Assembly: GCA_036873135.1 (NCBI GenBank)
Contig: JAPTYO010000013.1
Coordinates: 22,503,901-22,567,900 of the forward strand
Source of the DNA: Clarkia xantiana subsp. parviflora
Taxonomy: Eukaryota; Streptophyta; Magnoliopsida; Myrtales; Onagraceae
DNA: 64,000 nt
Direction: 5' to 3'
Shown: positions 11,065-21,447 of the stretch, piece by piece
Layout of the letters: every line of letters starts with the position of its first letter
Position numbering within the stretch: the first letter of the stretch is position 1
Program-made: the position numbers and the translations under genes
The notes under the pieces: generated by a model
The model's database searches: none
What the model was told of the DNA's origin: nothing
What the model saw: only the letters and a program-made list of their open reading frames with translations

Positions 11065-11715
11065 GCACAACATCAATGCGCGTATCAAAGTTAACGCGCG
11101 TATCAACATCAATACGCGTATCAAGGTTAACGCGCGTATCAACATCAATGCGCGTATCAAAGTTAACGCGCGTATCAACATCAATGCGCGTATCAAAGTT
11201 AACGCGCGTATCAACATCAATGCGCGTATCAAGGTTAACGCGCGTATCAACATCAATGCGCGTATCAAAGTTAACGCGCGTATCAACATCAATGCGCGTA
11301 TCAAGGTTAACGCGCGTATCAACTTCAATGCGTGTATCAAAGTTAACGCGCGTATCAACATCAATGCGCGTATCAAGGTTAACGCGCGTATCAACATCAA
11401 TGCATGTATCAAAGTTAACGCGCGTATCAACATCAATGCGCGTATCAAAGTTAACGCGCGTATCAACATCAATGCGCGTATCAAGGTTAACGCGCGTATC
11501 AACTTCAATGCGTGTATCAAAGTTAACGCGCGTATCAACATCAATGCGCGTATCAAGGTTAACGCGCGTATCAACATCAATGCATGTATCAAGGTTAACG
11601 CGCGTATCAACATCAATGCACGTATCAAAGTTAACGCGCGTATCAAAAGTCAACTCACGTATCAAAAGTCAACGCACGTATCAAAAGTCAACGCGCGTAT
11701 CGAAAAGTCAACGCA
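11065..11715. repeat. 36-bp minisatellite, about 16 units
   Basis: The unit is two related 18-mers, CATCAATGCGCGTATCAA and A(G/A)GTTAACGCGCGTATCAA. A decayed tail of AAGTCAACGCACGTATC-like units follows from about 11650. The period divides by three and has no stops in several frames on both strands, which yields long but meaningless open frames. It lies where the N-terminal exon of the antisense gene would be expected. Confidence 0.92.
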
Positions 11716-13128
11716 CGTGACCAAGTTCCACGCGCATAGTAAAGTTGGTACGTACCAAGGAAGGGACTAACATCCTAAGGGGCTATCATGCAAACGGGGG
11801 ATTAACGCGACGAACCGTAAGAATCGAACGTGGCAACGCTTAAGGAAATTTTTTCTCTAAGGCATCAAGACGACAAGTGACTATGCCTAAAGTTACTGGG
11901 CAACCCCCATCAACCAAAAACCCGCCAAGAAGGAAAATCATGCATATCGACCAAAAAAGCTTATACACGAAGATACCGAGAATTCTACACCAAATACCCA
12001 TGGAAATGGAAAATCGCCTAAATTATGAACAAACGACGATAATGACGGCAATCAATCAGCAATTACTCGACGTATAAGCCTCAGCAAGCAGTCCCACATG
12101 TCGACAACGAAAAATGACTTAAACAAGCAACAACACGTTGACATCGACATTCAAGTCGAAGCTGTCCTAAGAATTCGAGTTTCCAAAGTACCTCAAAACG
12201 TGACGAAAGGTATTCCAATGGACTCCCCTCGTCGAGACGATTCCGGAAAGGTAAGGACCGAAACGAGGCGAGGCCGGGAAGGCGGCGCGTGGGCCACACG
12301 CTCCGGCGAGGCAGCTCCACTCGCGGCGGCGCGTGAGGGCGCGTGCGGGGTCCTCTGGCGGCTCCGAAGGTGGCGCTGGAATCCTTGGGACGAACCGAGT
12401 CGAATGATGGTGTCAACTTCCAAAAACAAGCCAAGAATCAGACTCGAAACTGTCAAAACGTATCTAGACTCCACGACGGCAAAGAAATTTTGCACACAAA
12501 AGCAATTTCGGGAAAGGGTGAATGAATTACCTGCAAAGGGAGTGGAATGGTGAACTCCTAGGATGCTGGAAGGATAAATGGGGATGTGTGTATTTACTAA
12601 TCCCAAAGAGATGCTTTGTGGATAAGGATCAAAGGATTAGTTTACCTACACTCAAGACTAAACCCCTACGGTACACTCTACCCTCTCCTCTTAAAATATC
12701 TACTCCTATGCATGTCTTGACATTGCACGTATCAAATCCATTACTATACACGTATGTTGCAATCGCATGTTTCACGATTCGGTAATCACTTAGTCATTTT
12801 AGAAACGTACGATTTCTATTTCTTGCATTGAGTAATTACAACCTTGCCGTGACTATTATTTATGTACGCATATGGATAGATGCATGTTCGCATAGCGCAT
12901 TACCGTTTGCTCATGTCTCCGACGATAATCATATTCGCGCATATACATTTCCTATCGCACTAACCATGATAATAGGAAACAAAGCCATTCGGCCGGAAAA
13001 TCAAGCGACGGACGAAATCAAGATGCTTGCGTCCGACCAACGATCAAAACCGAAAGGTTAGCGTCAAACTCAAATTGGACAAATATCCTAACTTAAAATA
13101 GAGTCAAGAAAGGTTCTAAACCGTTACT
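11716..13128. other. Element A 3' region with a GC-rich island (about 12190-12440)
   Basis: No gene was recognised. 12190-12440 is strikingly GC-rich and CpG-rich compared with its surroundings. It lies upstream of the antisense gene, at a position like that of the GC-rich stretch at 62080-62400 in element H. I infer a promoter or leader for the antisense gene; direct sequence similarity between the two islands was not evident. Confidence 0.4.
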
Positions 13129-13143
13129 TGACTCGGGGGCAAG
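13129..13143 (+). other. Element A polypurine tract
   Basis: GACTCGGGGGCAAG directly before the 3' LTR, the expected plus-strand primer site. The same motif abuts the element H LTR at 61434-61452 on the minus strand. Confidence 0.75.
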
Positions 13144-13996
13144 TGATGGATAAGTGTCCAATTCGGGTTCGTGTTTACATTTCGGGCCTCGTAAACGTGT
13201 CGAAAATTACATCTCGGTTTAAAAACACCTCCCACGGTATCAAAACGGTCCGGAAGCGCCTTTACGCGCGTCCGGGTTGCATAAAGCAACCCGGAGGTCC
13301 GGATTGCATTGCAACCCGGAGGTCCGGATTGCATTGCAACCCGGAGGTCCGGATTGCATTGCAACCCGGACGTCCGGGTTGCGCGGCAATCCGGACCTCA
13401 CCGAATTGCCCAAATCCGACGAGGTCCGGATTACCTTACGGGTATCGCGCGACTACCGTATCCGTGATTACCGTTGCGTGTAGAGAAGTCAATTTCTCAC
13501 ATTACCAATATGGATGACGGTTACCGCATGATCTTGAACCGTCATCAAACCGCTCTAAAACCGGGTCCGGTCCCAAGAAAGCCTATAAATAGGAGGTCTT
13601 GGCCACCCATTTTCACACATTCTCTCATTTGCCCAACTTTGGTATTTTGAGCTCTGGCTTCTCTCTAGAAATTCTCTCTCTCTAGAAATTACCTTTTTGC
13701 CACTATAGTGACTTAAGCATCGGAGAGGGCTCCGCTAGCACCACCCCCCCTCTCCGTGCTAGCATTGGTCCTTAGTGCAGGATCCGACGTCCGAGTCACA
13801 TCCGTACCGAATCACATCCGTACCGAGTCACGTCCGTACCGAGTCACATCCGTACCGAGTCACAGCCAATCCGAGACACAATCCTCACATGGGAGCAAGT
13901 CTGAACACTCGTCAGTGGCCCAACCTCCAACGGAAGGGTTACAACCCGCACAACCGCAGACGCATCCTCACGACCTTGTTCAATCCGGACGCAACA
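13144..13996 (+). repeat. Element A 3' LTR (853 bp)
   Basis: Second copy of the A LTR, followed directly by TSD ACGAC (13997-14001). It is 82 bp longer than the 5' LTR because of the tandem block at 13270-13376. TATAAATA is at 13584-13591. Confidence 0.93.
13270..13376. repeat. Palindromic tandem block in U3 of the A 3' LTR
   Basis: About three 25-bp units of the type CCGGATTGCATTGCAACC plus CGGAGGT, preceded by a clean hairpin with arms CCGGGTTGC and GCAACCCGG around ATAAA. The 5' LTR has only one partial copy of this region. Confidence 0.85.
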
Positions 13997-14001
13997 ACGA
14001 C

Positions 14002-14110
14002 CACTCAATGAAACTTGTTGGCTTATTCACGGGAAAGATAATGTTAGGCCGGGTGAAGGAAAAATATTGCAAAGCCTCAATTACTTTTACTTGTCGGACG
14101 TATGGCCCTA
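14002..14110 (-). pseudogene. Copia RT/RNase H remnant (right part, continues 2045-2540)
   Basis: On the minus strand the flank of element A reads VIEALQYFSFTRPN followed by FPVNKPTSF, the conserved region linking reverse transcriptase to RNase H in Copia elements. Order and strand fit the left part exactly, so both come from one older element split by A. Confidence 0.75.
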
Positions 14111-14216
14111 GCATGTTGGGCGTTCTAGGGTACACGTTTATCTTTATTAACCTTTTGGGGGCCAGTGAGCGAGATTGATGTGTTCACAGTGTACGCCTCT
14201 CGCCTTGTGGGCGGTC
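14111..14216. other. Unassigned flank between the Copia remnant and element B
   Basis: No gene or repeat recognised. It ends in the left TSD of element B, CGGTC (14212-14216). Confidence 0.4.
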
Positions 14217-14776
14217 TGTAAACACCTAATTTTGGTCCGCGTGTGACACGTTCAAAATGTCATATGTGACTCGATAAAAAAGGGGAAGTATTTAAATATG
14301 GAAGGTCGCGAAGCTTCTAAAGATAGGACTAGTTAAAATAGGACAGTGTATATTCATTAATTATTGTAAAATATCCAGAAAATATATTATGTGTATTTAT
14401 GGTGAAATACATAAATATATATGTATATTTTTGGAATATTAAATGCATATATTTTTCAGATTTTATTTTCCTAGTTTGTGGGTCCTAGTTTAGCTATATT
14501 GTCTTTTTGTAAAAAATTTTTTTTTTTCTCTATGTCGTCTTCTTCCTGCATTCTTCACCGGTGACCGCCTGAACCGAAGATCCCACTGGCCAGCCTCTCG
14601 TTCGCGGTCCGCCGTCCAGAACCACCGGATCTGTGCCGCTCCACCCACTGCCATCTCGACAAACCAAGGCGCCGCCTGTTCCCGACCTGCCCAGTCGTCC
14701 GCTCTCTCTGCTGGTCCGTCCTTGGGGTCGCCGCTGCATCGCTCAGATAGGAGCTCGGACTACCTTAGGTCTGACA
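14217..14776 (+). repeat. Element B 5' LTR (560 bp, internally deleted)
   Basis: Shares its first about 550 bp and its last 12 bases with the 3' LTR at 19936-21224, but about 730 bp between an ACTACC and the terminal TTAGGTCTGACA are gone. Eight bases of PBS (ATTTGGCG) follow before the sequence switches to inverted interior. Confidence 0.85.
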
Positions 14777-16307
14777 ATTTGGCGTTATGATTTTGCCATT
14801 ATACTAGAGTGTTGTGTGTGCGAATTCAAACAACACAACAAAGAAAAAGAGTTAGTCATAATAAAAAATAAATAAACTCCACACCTGAAATCATAAAAAA
14901 AACAAGTTATATCAATGAAGTCAAAATAAAATAAAAGTAAATGTACAACACTCAAACATGGAAAAAGTGAACATACTGAGCCCGAACCCTCTTTTATCCC
15001 CACCAGAGTCGCCAAATTGTCAGACCTAAAATCTGACCTACGGCGAATACGTTTTGAAAACGTGGATTTTTGAAAAGACACGCCACTAGTTAATTAAGGT
15101 TAACTAGAATCCTAAATTACCCAAGTGAATAAAAAATTAAACACCTAGGTATAAGATCGGTTTACGATCAGAAGTTCGAGTTCGGGGGTTCTGTTACGAA
15201 TTAAAAATATTTTTTTTTTAATTACGCCATTTCGGTACTCAATTCACTTGTTTGCCAATTTCTTTAAAAACATATTGCCCAGATTAATCTAACGATATCA
15301 AGTTTTAATTAAGTAATCCTAAATCTATAAAACCAATAATAATTTATAACCCCTAAGCGAAATTTTAAAAAATAAAATAAAATTACGAACATGCTTAAAT
15401 CAAAACCCAATCTTACAAATTTTCAACATATATTGACATATACATATATTATTTTAGCAATTAGATATTAAATTTAAACTAATCAGTTTTAAAACTACTT
15501 AATTTAATATAAAATAATTAATTTAATAATAGAAAAAAAAAAAAGGAAAAAGAAACGGGCTCACCCTTCAGACTTGAAGGATGACAATAGAGGAACCCAG
15601 CTAGAAGCAGTGGTTCGCCGGAAACAGCGGCAACCGGTGGCAACGACGCGGAGGATGGCAAAGGGGCGAGCGACGTGACTCCGGAAGTCCGTGCTCCTAT
15701 CTGGGCGATGCAGCGGCGACCTCAGGGACGGACCAGCAGAGAGAGCGGACGACTAGGTAGGTCGGGAACGGGCGGCGACTTGGTCTGTCGAGATGGCAGC
15801 GGGTGGAGCGGCACAGATCCGGTGGTTCTGGACAGCGGACCGGCGAACGGGTGGCTGGCCGGCGAGATCTTCCGATCAGGCGGTCACCGGTGAAGACTAC
15901 AGGAAGAAGACGACATAGGGAGAAAAACAAAACTTTCACAAAAAGACAAAATTCGCACAGATTTCGAGATCAATTGTGATATTATTGCTGTGGTGTCCTT
16001 TTTTAAATGTAAAAGGACTCTAATATATATCTAAACTAGGACCCTCAAACTAGGAAAATAAAATCTGAAAAATATATGCATTTAATATACAGAAAATATA
16101 CATATATATTTATGTATTTCACCATAAATACACATAATATATTTTCTGAATATTTTACAATAATTAATGCATCTACACTATCCTATTTTAATCAGTCCTA
16201 TCCTTAGAAGTTTCGCGACCTCCCATATTTAAATACTTCCCTTTTTTTATCGCGTCACATATGACAATTTGAACGTGTCATGTGCGGACCAAAATTAGGT
16301 GTTTACA
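14777..16307 (-). repeat. Inverted leader, PBS and full-length LTR inside element B
   Basis: 15018-16307 is a complete 1290-bp LTR of this family on the minus strand (TGTAAACACC at the right end, CTGACA at 15018). Read on the minus strand it is followed by a PBS, TTTGGCGACTCTGGTGGGGA, and about 220 bp of leader that matches the leader of element D (47050-47285). The leader breaks off at 14785 against the PBS stub of the 5' LTR. The right end joins sense-oriented interior at 16308. Confidence 0.85.
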
Positions 16308-17120
16308 CAACTTTTAAACTGGATCGTTTTATTTTAAATAATGCATCCAATATGTATTAATTAAAAAAAACCTTTTAGATAAATCGTAAGCTCTCTTAGT
16401 TTTAGGGCTATTTGTTTGAAAAACTTTTTACCTGATATTTTAATCAAAAGACGTGCATCTCATCTGCATTATTTTCTAAAAAACATTTCAGGTAAATTGT
16501 AATTTTTCTTAGTTGTAGAACTTTTATTTTTAAGTTTGCATCTTGTATTTATTTTTGTGCATCTCATATGCATTTTTTTTTAAAACTTTTCGCCTAATTT
16601 TTTAATTTTGAGCAATCAAGATGCATTGATTTTTTTTCCTCGTTAAAAAAACAAAAAAATCTTTTCAGATTACTTGTAAATTTCTTAACTGTACAACTTT
16701 CATCTCATGTACATCTCATAGGCATTGTTTTAGAAAAAAAAAAGTTTTTAGATAGATTGTAAATCTTCTCTTAGTTGTTGAGATTTAATTCCAAACATGC
16801 ATTGCATTTGCATTTCTTTTTACAAAAAAACAAACAAAAAAGCATTACCTGTATTTTTCATTTTGTACATATATTCCATATGTATCCTTCAGGTAAACTA
16901 GTTGTAAGTTGTAAGTTTCTTAACAGTAGAACTTTAACTTTCAAGCATGCATGAGCATTTTAAAAAAAACTCAAAGTGTCATTCGTTTTTATACAAGGTG
17001 TATTGCACTTTTTCGGCAAGATCGTCTAAACCTTTGCATGAGCTAGCGTTTTAAAAAAAAAAGAGTTGATTTTTTTTTTTTTTTTGAGAAAATAGTTTAA
17101 CTGTGCAGTTGAGTGCGACT
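16308..17120 (+). repeat. AT-rich degenerate repeats with ATGCAT palindromes (element B)
   Basis: Diverged units of about 100-120 bp, each with a T/A run, a GCATnTCATATGCAT-like palindrome and a block like TTAGTTGTAGAACTTT. The stretch near 16320-16450 matches the reverse complement of 45830-45940 in element D. Non-coding. Confidence 0.7.
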
Positions 17121-18044
17121 ATTCGAGTTTAAACAAAGGACGAGAAAACCTTTTTGAGAAAACTTTGTTTTGAGCATCTGTCCTGTGTTCGAGCCAGATA
17201 GTGCACTCAGCGGACTCGGTAAACTCCATTTTGTGCAAAATACCTTAGATCATAAATTTTGATTTTTTTTTTTTAAAAAAAGTAATCGAAATTATGAAAT
17301 GAATGAAATTAGAGTTTTTAACAAAATCATGCATGATTTTTCGTATTCTCTAGACTAATTTTTCATTCACTCTTTTCAGGTACCCTTGGTTAGGTATCCC
17401 GCACAAACAAGTTGTGTCGGCTGAATGAGTCAATATAAGGAGAACATGCAGCCATCCAGTTGCACGAAGAACAAATTGCGCACTCAGGATATCCAACACT
17501 CAGGTGCGATGAATTGTACTTGATTTTTTCCTTGAGATTTGAGTGTCCCTACTCTTTTTGCAGATCAGACGACCAATACGAGGTCGCAACCACATGAAAC
17601 GTGACTGCTCCAAAGAACTTACATGCCAAAATTTCACCTACCATGTGTGGAATTCATACACGTCCCCAAACCAAGCCGTACACCCGTTTTACGATGAGGT
17701 CTAAACCGGCCAGTGCTAAACGCGAGGCATCCCCAGATGAAATTGAGCAATAGCCGGGGCACTTGAGAAGCCGAGAGAATAAATCATTGCCTATGTCATC
17801 CATTGTCGTAGGGTTAATCCAGGGCGTCGACACGACCAATATATTTTGACTCAATCAGCTAAGTCCTTCTCAAGAAGATGTTTTGAATTAAATATTTCCA
17901 ATTTGCCACTAGGGGCATGTACATAATTATTGTTGATTATTTTTGTTACATTTTCTTTTTCAAAAAAGAAGCAAAAAAAAAAATACAAAAAACAAAATAC
18001 AAAAAAAAGCAAAAAAGCAAAATAACATAAAACAAAAAACTTTT
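17121..18044 (+). other. Element B conserved non-coding segment
   Basis: 17260-17660 is shared, in reverse complement, with about 43490-43830 of element D, including a GATTTGAGTGTCCCTACTCT block and the ATCATGCATGATTTT palindrome. No conserved reading frame was found. Conservation between two otherwise non-coding elements makes a packaging or leader role possible, but this is inference. Confidence 0.5.
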
Positions 18045-18690
18045 TTCTTTAGGGTCACAGCCGCCCTTTAATCGGCTATAGAAAAATAAAGAGAGTGCTC
18101 ATGCAAATTTTGTGAGAGAAGTGAAGAAATAAAATGATCACAGTTGTCCCTAAATCAACTACAAATAAAAAAGGTCTCAGTCGTCCCTAAAACGACTACA
18201 AAGAAAGGGTCACATCCACCATTCAAATGGCTGCAGATAAAGGGCGCCCCCGCAACATCAAAAGAGAGAAATAAGTGAAAGGGCCACAGCCACCCTCCAA
18301 ACGGATACAAACAAAAGAGTGACATCGCGAACCCTGTGAGGGCGGGAGAATAAAAAGGGCCACAACCACCCTTAAAATGGCTACACAAAAAAAGTGATCC
18401 CGCGAACCCGGTGAGGGCGGGAAATAAAAGAAAGGGTCACAACCGTCCCTCTAAACGGCCACAATCAAAAGAACGCTCCCGGAACATCGGTGGCGGGTAT
18501 TAAGTGAAAGGGCCACAACCACCCTCAAAATGGTTACATACAAAGAGTGTTTCGCGGATCAGATGGGAGGAATAAAGGGCCACAGCCACCCTCCAAATGG
18601 TCACATCCACCCTTCAAATGGCTACAAATACTCCCGCATTGAGGTGGAAAATAAGTACAGATCACAGCCACTGTTTAATCGGCTACCAAG
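18045..18690. repeat. Hairpin repeat array (element B)
   Basis: About eleven units of the form CACAGCCACCCTCCAAATGG with a short complementary arm, spaced by stretches such as GAGGGCGGGA. Stems differ between units but stay paired: AGCCG/CGGCT near 18060, AGTTG/CAACT near 18143, AGTCGT/ACGACT near 18180, AACCA/TGGTT near 18515. It is the opposite-strand counterpart of 41280-42500 in element D. Confidence 0.88.
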
Positions 18691-19184
18691 TAAAGAGTGC
18701 TTCCACTAGGTTGAAAACCCGAAAGAGCGGCCTAGTCAAAATCAGAAAATGAGGGGCATGATTGCAAATTCAGAAATTGCAATCATGGCAAAATGAGAGA
18801 AAATAAAAAACCTAGGGGCACGGTCGGAAATCTCTCAATCGACCGTGGCAAAAGGAGATAATTAGAGAGAAATTAAAAAAAAAAAGATCTCGCTAGGTTG
18901 TCGCACCGTGCGCAATTTAGGCAAAAAATAGGGACAACATTCATCCACAGTTGTATTTTTCTACGATACATCCTTCCAAGTAAAATTCACGGCAAGCGGG
19001 ACGGCTACAGTCTTCTCTCGCATGTCATCATTCGATGATGAGTAGGACTGTTACAGTCTGTTCCTACAAGTCAAGCGACAATCAGGATCTAAAGTTTTCC
19101 AGATTTCAAAGAGTCACAACCCGACGAACGAAGCCTTAGTATTCAGCCTTCGCAAGTCACGCCACTGAGGCTCTTCTCCAACAA
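18691..19184 (+). other. Element B spacer between arrays
   Basis: Contains short repeats around GAAATTGCAATCATGGCAAA and GATAATTAGAGAGAAAT that have counterparts at 41040-41280 and 42590-42700 in element D. No coding sequence. Confidence 0.5.
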
Positions 19185-19770
19185 ACACGCCAATAGAGGC
19201 ACGCCGACAGGGGCATCACCGCCAACAAGGGCACCACCGCCAACAAGGGCACTACCGCCAACAAGGGCACTACCGCCAACAGAGGCACTCCAACAGGGGC
19301 ACCACACGCCAACAGGGGCACGCCAACGGAGGCACCGCCAACAGGGGCATCGTCGACCGAGGCTTTACTTTTCCGCACTACCAATGGAGGCACCGCCAAC
19401 AAGGGCACCGCCAACAGAGGTTCTATTTTCCACACTACCAATGGAGGCACCGCCAACAGGGGCACCGCCAACAGGGGCACCGCCAACGGAGGTTCTATTT
19501 TCTGCACTACCAATGGAGGCACCGCCAACAGGGGCACCTCCGACAGAGGTTCTATTTTCCGCACCACCAATAGGGGCACGCCAACGGAGGCACCGCCAAC
19601 AGGAGCACCGCCGACTGAGGCTTTACTTTTCTGCACGCCACTAGAGGCTTTACTTTTCCGCTTTACCAATGGAGGCACTGCCAACAGGGACACCGCCGAC
19701 GGAGGTTCTACTTTCTACACCGCCAACAGGAGCACGCTAATGAAGGCACTGCCAACATGTGCACTGCCGA
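19185..19770. repeat. GC-rich tandem array GCCAACAGGGGCACC (element B)
   Basis: Short units (GCCAACAGGGGCACC, GCCAATGGAGGCACC) interspersed with TTCTATTTTCCGCACTACC. It corresponds to the GTGGCGTGCGG array at 40210-40980 of element D on the other strand. The long open frames over it come from the repeat period and are not genes. Confidence 0.85.
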
Positions 19771-19935
19771 CAGATATTCTACTTTTTTCGCACCGTCCGA
19801 AATAAGCCAGGAGTTCCCTTGAAGATTCGAAGACTCAAAAGGATATATATTTCCCAACCAAAATTAGTGTTTACTCGTCTTTGGACAAATCCCCTCGAAA
19901 ATGTTCTACGGGAATTCGCCCAAAGAGGAGCAAGC

Positions 19936-21224
19936 TGTAAACACCTAATTTTGGTCCGCGCGTGACACGTTCAAAATGTCATATGTGACGCGATAAAAAA
20001 AGGGAAGTATTTAAATATGGAAGGTCACGAAGCTTCTAAAGATAGGACTGGTTAAAATAGGATAGTGTATATGCATTAATTATTGTAAAATATTCAGAAA
20101 ATATATTATGTGTATTTATGGTGAAATACATAAATATATATGTATATTTTTGGAATATTAAATGCATATATTTTTCAGATTTTATTTTCCCAATTTGGAG
20201 GTCCTAGTTTAGCTATATAATAGGGTCTTTTTACATGTAAAAAAGACACCACAACAATAATAATACAATTGATCTCGAAATCTGTGCGAATTTTGTCTTT
20301 TTGTGAAAAAAAAATTTCATATGTCGTCTTATTCCTGCAGTCTTCACCGGTGACCGCCTGAACCGAAGATCCTGCCGGCCAGCCACCCGTTCGCCGGTCC
20401 GCCGTCCAGAACCACCGGATCTGTGCCGCTCCACCTGCTGCCATCTCGACAGACCAAGGCGCCGCCCGTTCTCGAACTGCCCAATCGTCCGCTCTCTCTG
20501 CTGGTCCATCCCTGAGGTCGCCGCTGCATCACCCAGATAGGAAATCGGACTACCGGAGTCACGTCGCTCGCCCCTTCGCCATCCTCCGCGCCGTTGCCAC
20601 CTACTGCCGCTGTCTCTGGCGAACCACTGCTTCTAGGTGGGTTCCTCTGTTGTCATCCTGCAAGTCTGAAGGGTGAGCCTGTTTCTTTTTCCTTTTTTTT
20701 TCTATTATTAAATTACTATTATTATTTTAGATTAAATTAAGTAGTTTTAAAAGTGATTAGTTTAAATTTAATATCTAATTACTCAAATAATATATGTATA
20801 TTTTAATATATGTTGAAAATTTGTAAGATTGTGTTTTGATTTAAGCATGTTGGTAATTTTATTTTATTTTTTAAAATTTCGTCTTAGGAGTTATAAATTA
20901 TAATTGGTTTTTATAGATTTAATATTACTTAATTAAAACTTGATATCGTTAGATTAATCTGGGCAATATGTTTTTAAAGAAATTGGCAAACAAGTGAATT
21001 GAGTACCGAAAGGGCGTAATTAAAAAACTATTTTTTTTTTATTCGTAACAGATCCTCTGAACTCGAATTTCTGATCGTAGACGGATCTTATACCTAGGTG
21101 TTTAATTTTTTATTCACTTAGGTAATTTAGGATTCTAGTTAGCCTTAATTAACTAGTGGCGACTGTTTTCAAAAATCAACGTTTTCAAAACGTATTCGCC
21201 GTAGGTCAAATTTTAGGTCTGACA
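19936..21224 (+). repeat. Element B 3' LTR (1289 bp)
   Basis: Full-length LTR, TGTAAACACC to GGTCTGACA, preceded by the purine tract at about 19916-19935 and followed by TSD CGGTC. It includes a GC-rich block at about 20340-20680 and a TATATAAT box near 20213. Confidence 0.9.
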
Positions 21225-21229
21225 CGGTC

Positions 21230-21442
21230 TAGGCATACACCCGTCCATCCACTCAGCTTTGTCGCTTATGCTGCTATGCTTGGTCTTGGATTTGTCTCTT
21301 GAAAGCATTATTTTTCGAGTGAATAGAAGTGTTTCCACTGCATTAGAATTGTACGACCCTTACGGGCTCTTGTGGAGTCTTTGGGACCCTACTAGGCTAA
21401 TTCTATCAAAACTAGGTCTGGACCTCTTTATAATTCAGAGGC
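21230..21442. other. Unassigned flank between elements B and C
   Basis: No gene, repeat or transposon motif recognised in about 210 bp. It is one of the few stretches here not assigned to an element. It is followed by the left TSD-like GAGCC (21443-21447) of element C. Confidence 0.4.
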
Positions 21443-21447
21443 GAGCC

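Larger units (their letters stand above)
2546..13996 (+). mobile_element. Element A: Ty3/Gypsy Tat-type LTR retrotransposon, gag-less
   Basis: The element is bounded by near-identical LTRs starting TGATGG and ending ACA, and by a perfect 5-bp target-site duplication ACGAC at 2541-2545 and 13997-14001. The PBS follows the left LTR and the purine tract (ACTCGGGGGCAAG) precedes the right one. Internally it holds protease, RT, RNase H, a second archaeal-type RNase H and integrase, then about 5.7 kb of non-pol sequence with tandem repeats and an antisense spliced gene. The dual RNase H and the long 3' region are known marks of the Tat group. Gag is missing and pol is interrupted, so this copy must have moved using proteins supplied by another element. 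Confidence 0.93.
14217..21224 (+). mobile_element. Element B: non-coding LTR retrotransposon with an extra inverted LTR
   Basis: Outer LTRs both start TGTAAACACC and end GGTCTGACA, with a perfect TSD CGGTC at 14212-14216 and 21225-21229. A purine tract (CCAAAGAGGAGCAAGC) precedes the 3' LTR. No gag or pol remains; the interior consists of AT-rich degenerate repeats, a hairpin array and a GC-rich array. The same modules in the same relative order make up element D, so both belong to one large non-autonomous family (LARD-like). A third LTR lies inverted at 15018-16307. The family must rely on proteins from a coding partner not seen here. Confidence 0.88.

Noticed and set aside
11048..11770. Long overlapping open frames of about 200-260 codons on both strands
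   Set aside because: They follow from the 36-bp period of the minisatellite, which has no stops in several frames; composition is a monotonous repeat and no neighbour supports a gene.
19157..19693. 178-codon open frame on the minus strand, rich in Val/Pro/Leu
   Set aside because: It lies wholly within the GCCAACAGGGGCACC array of element B and mirrors its period; the corresponding array in element D gives different peptides.
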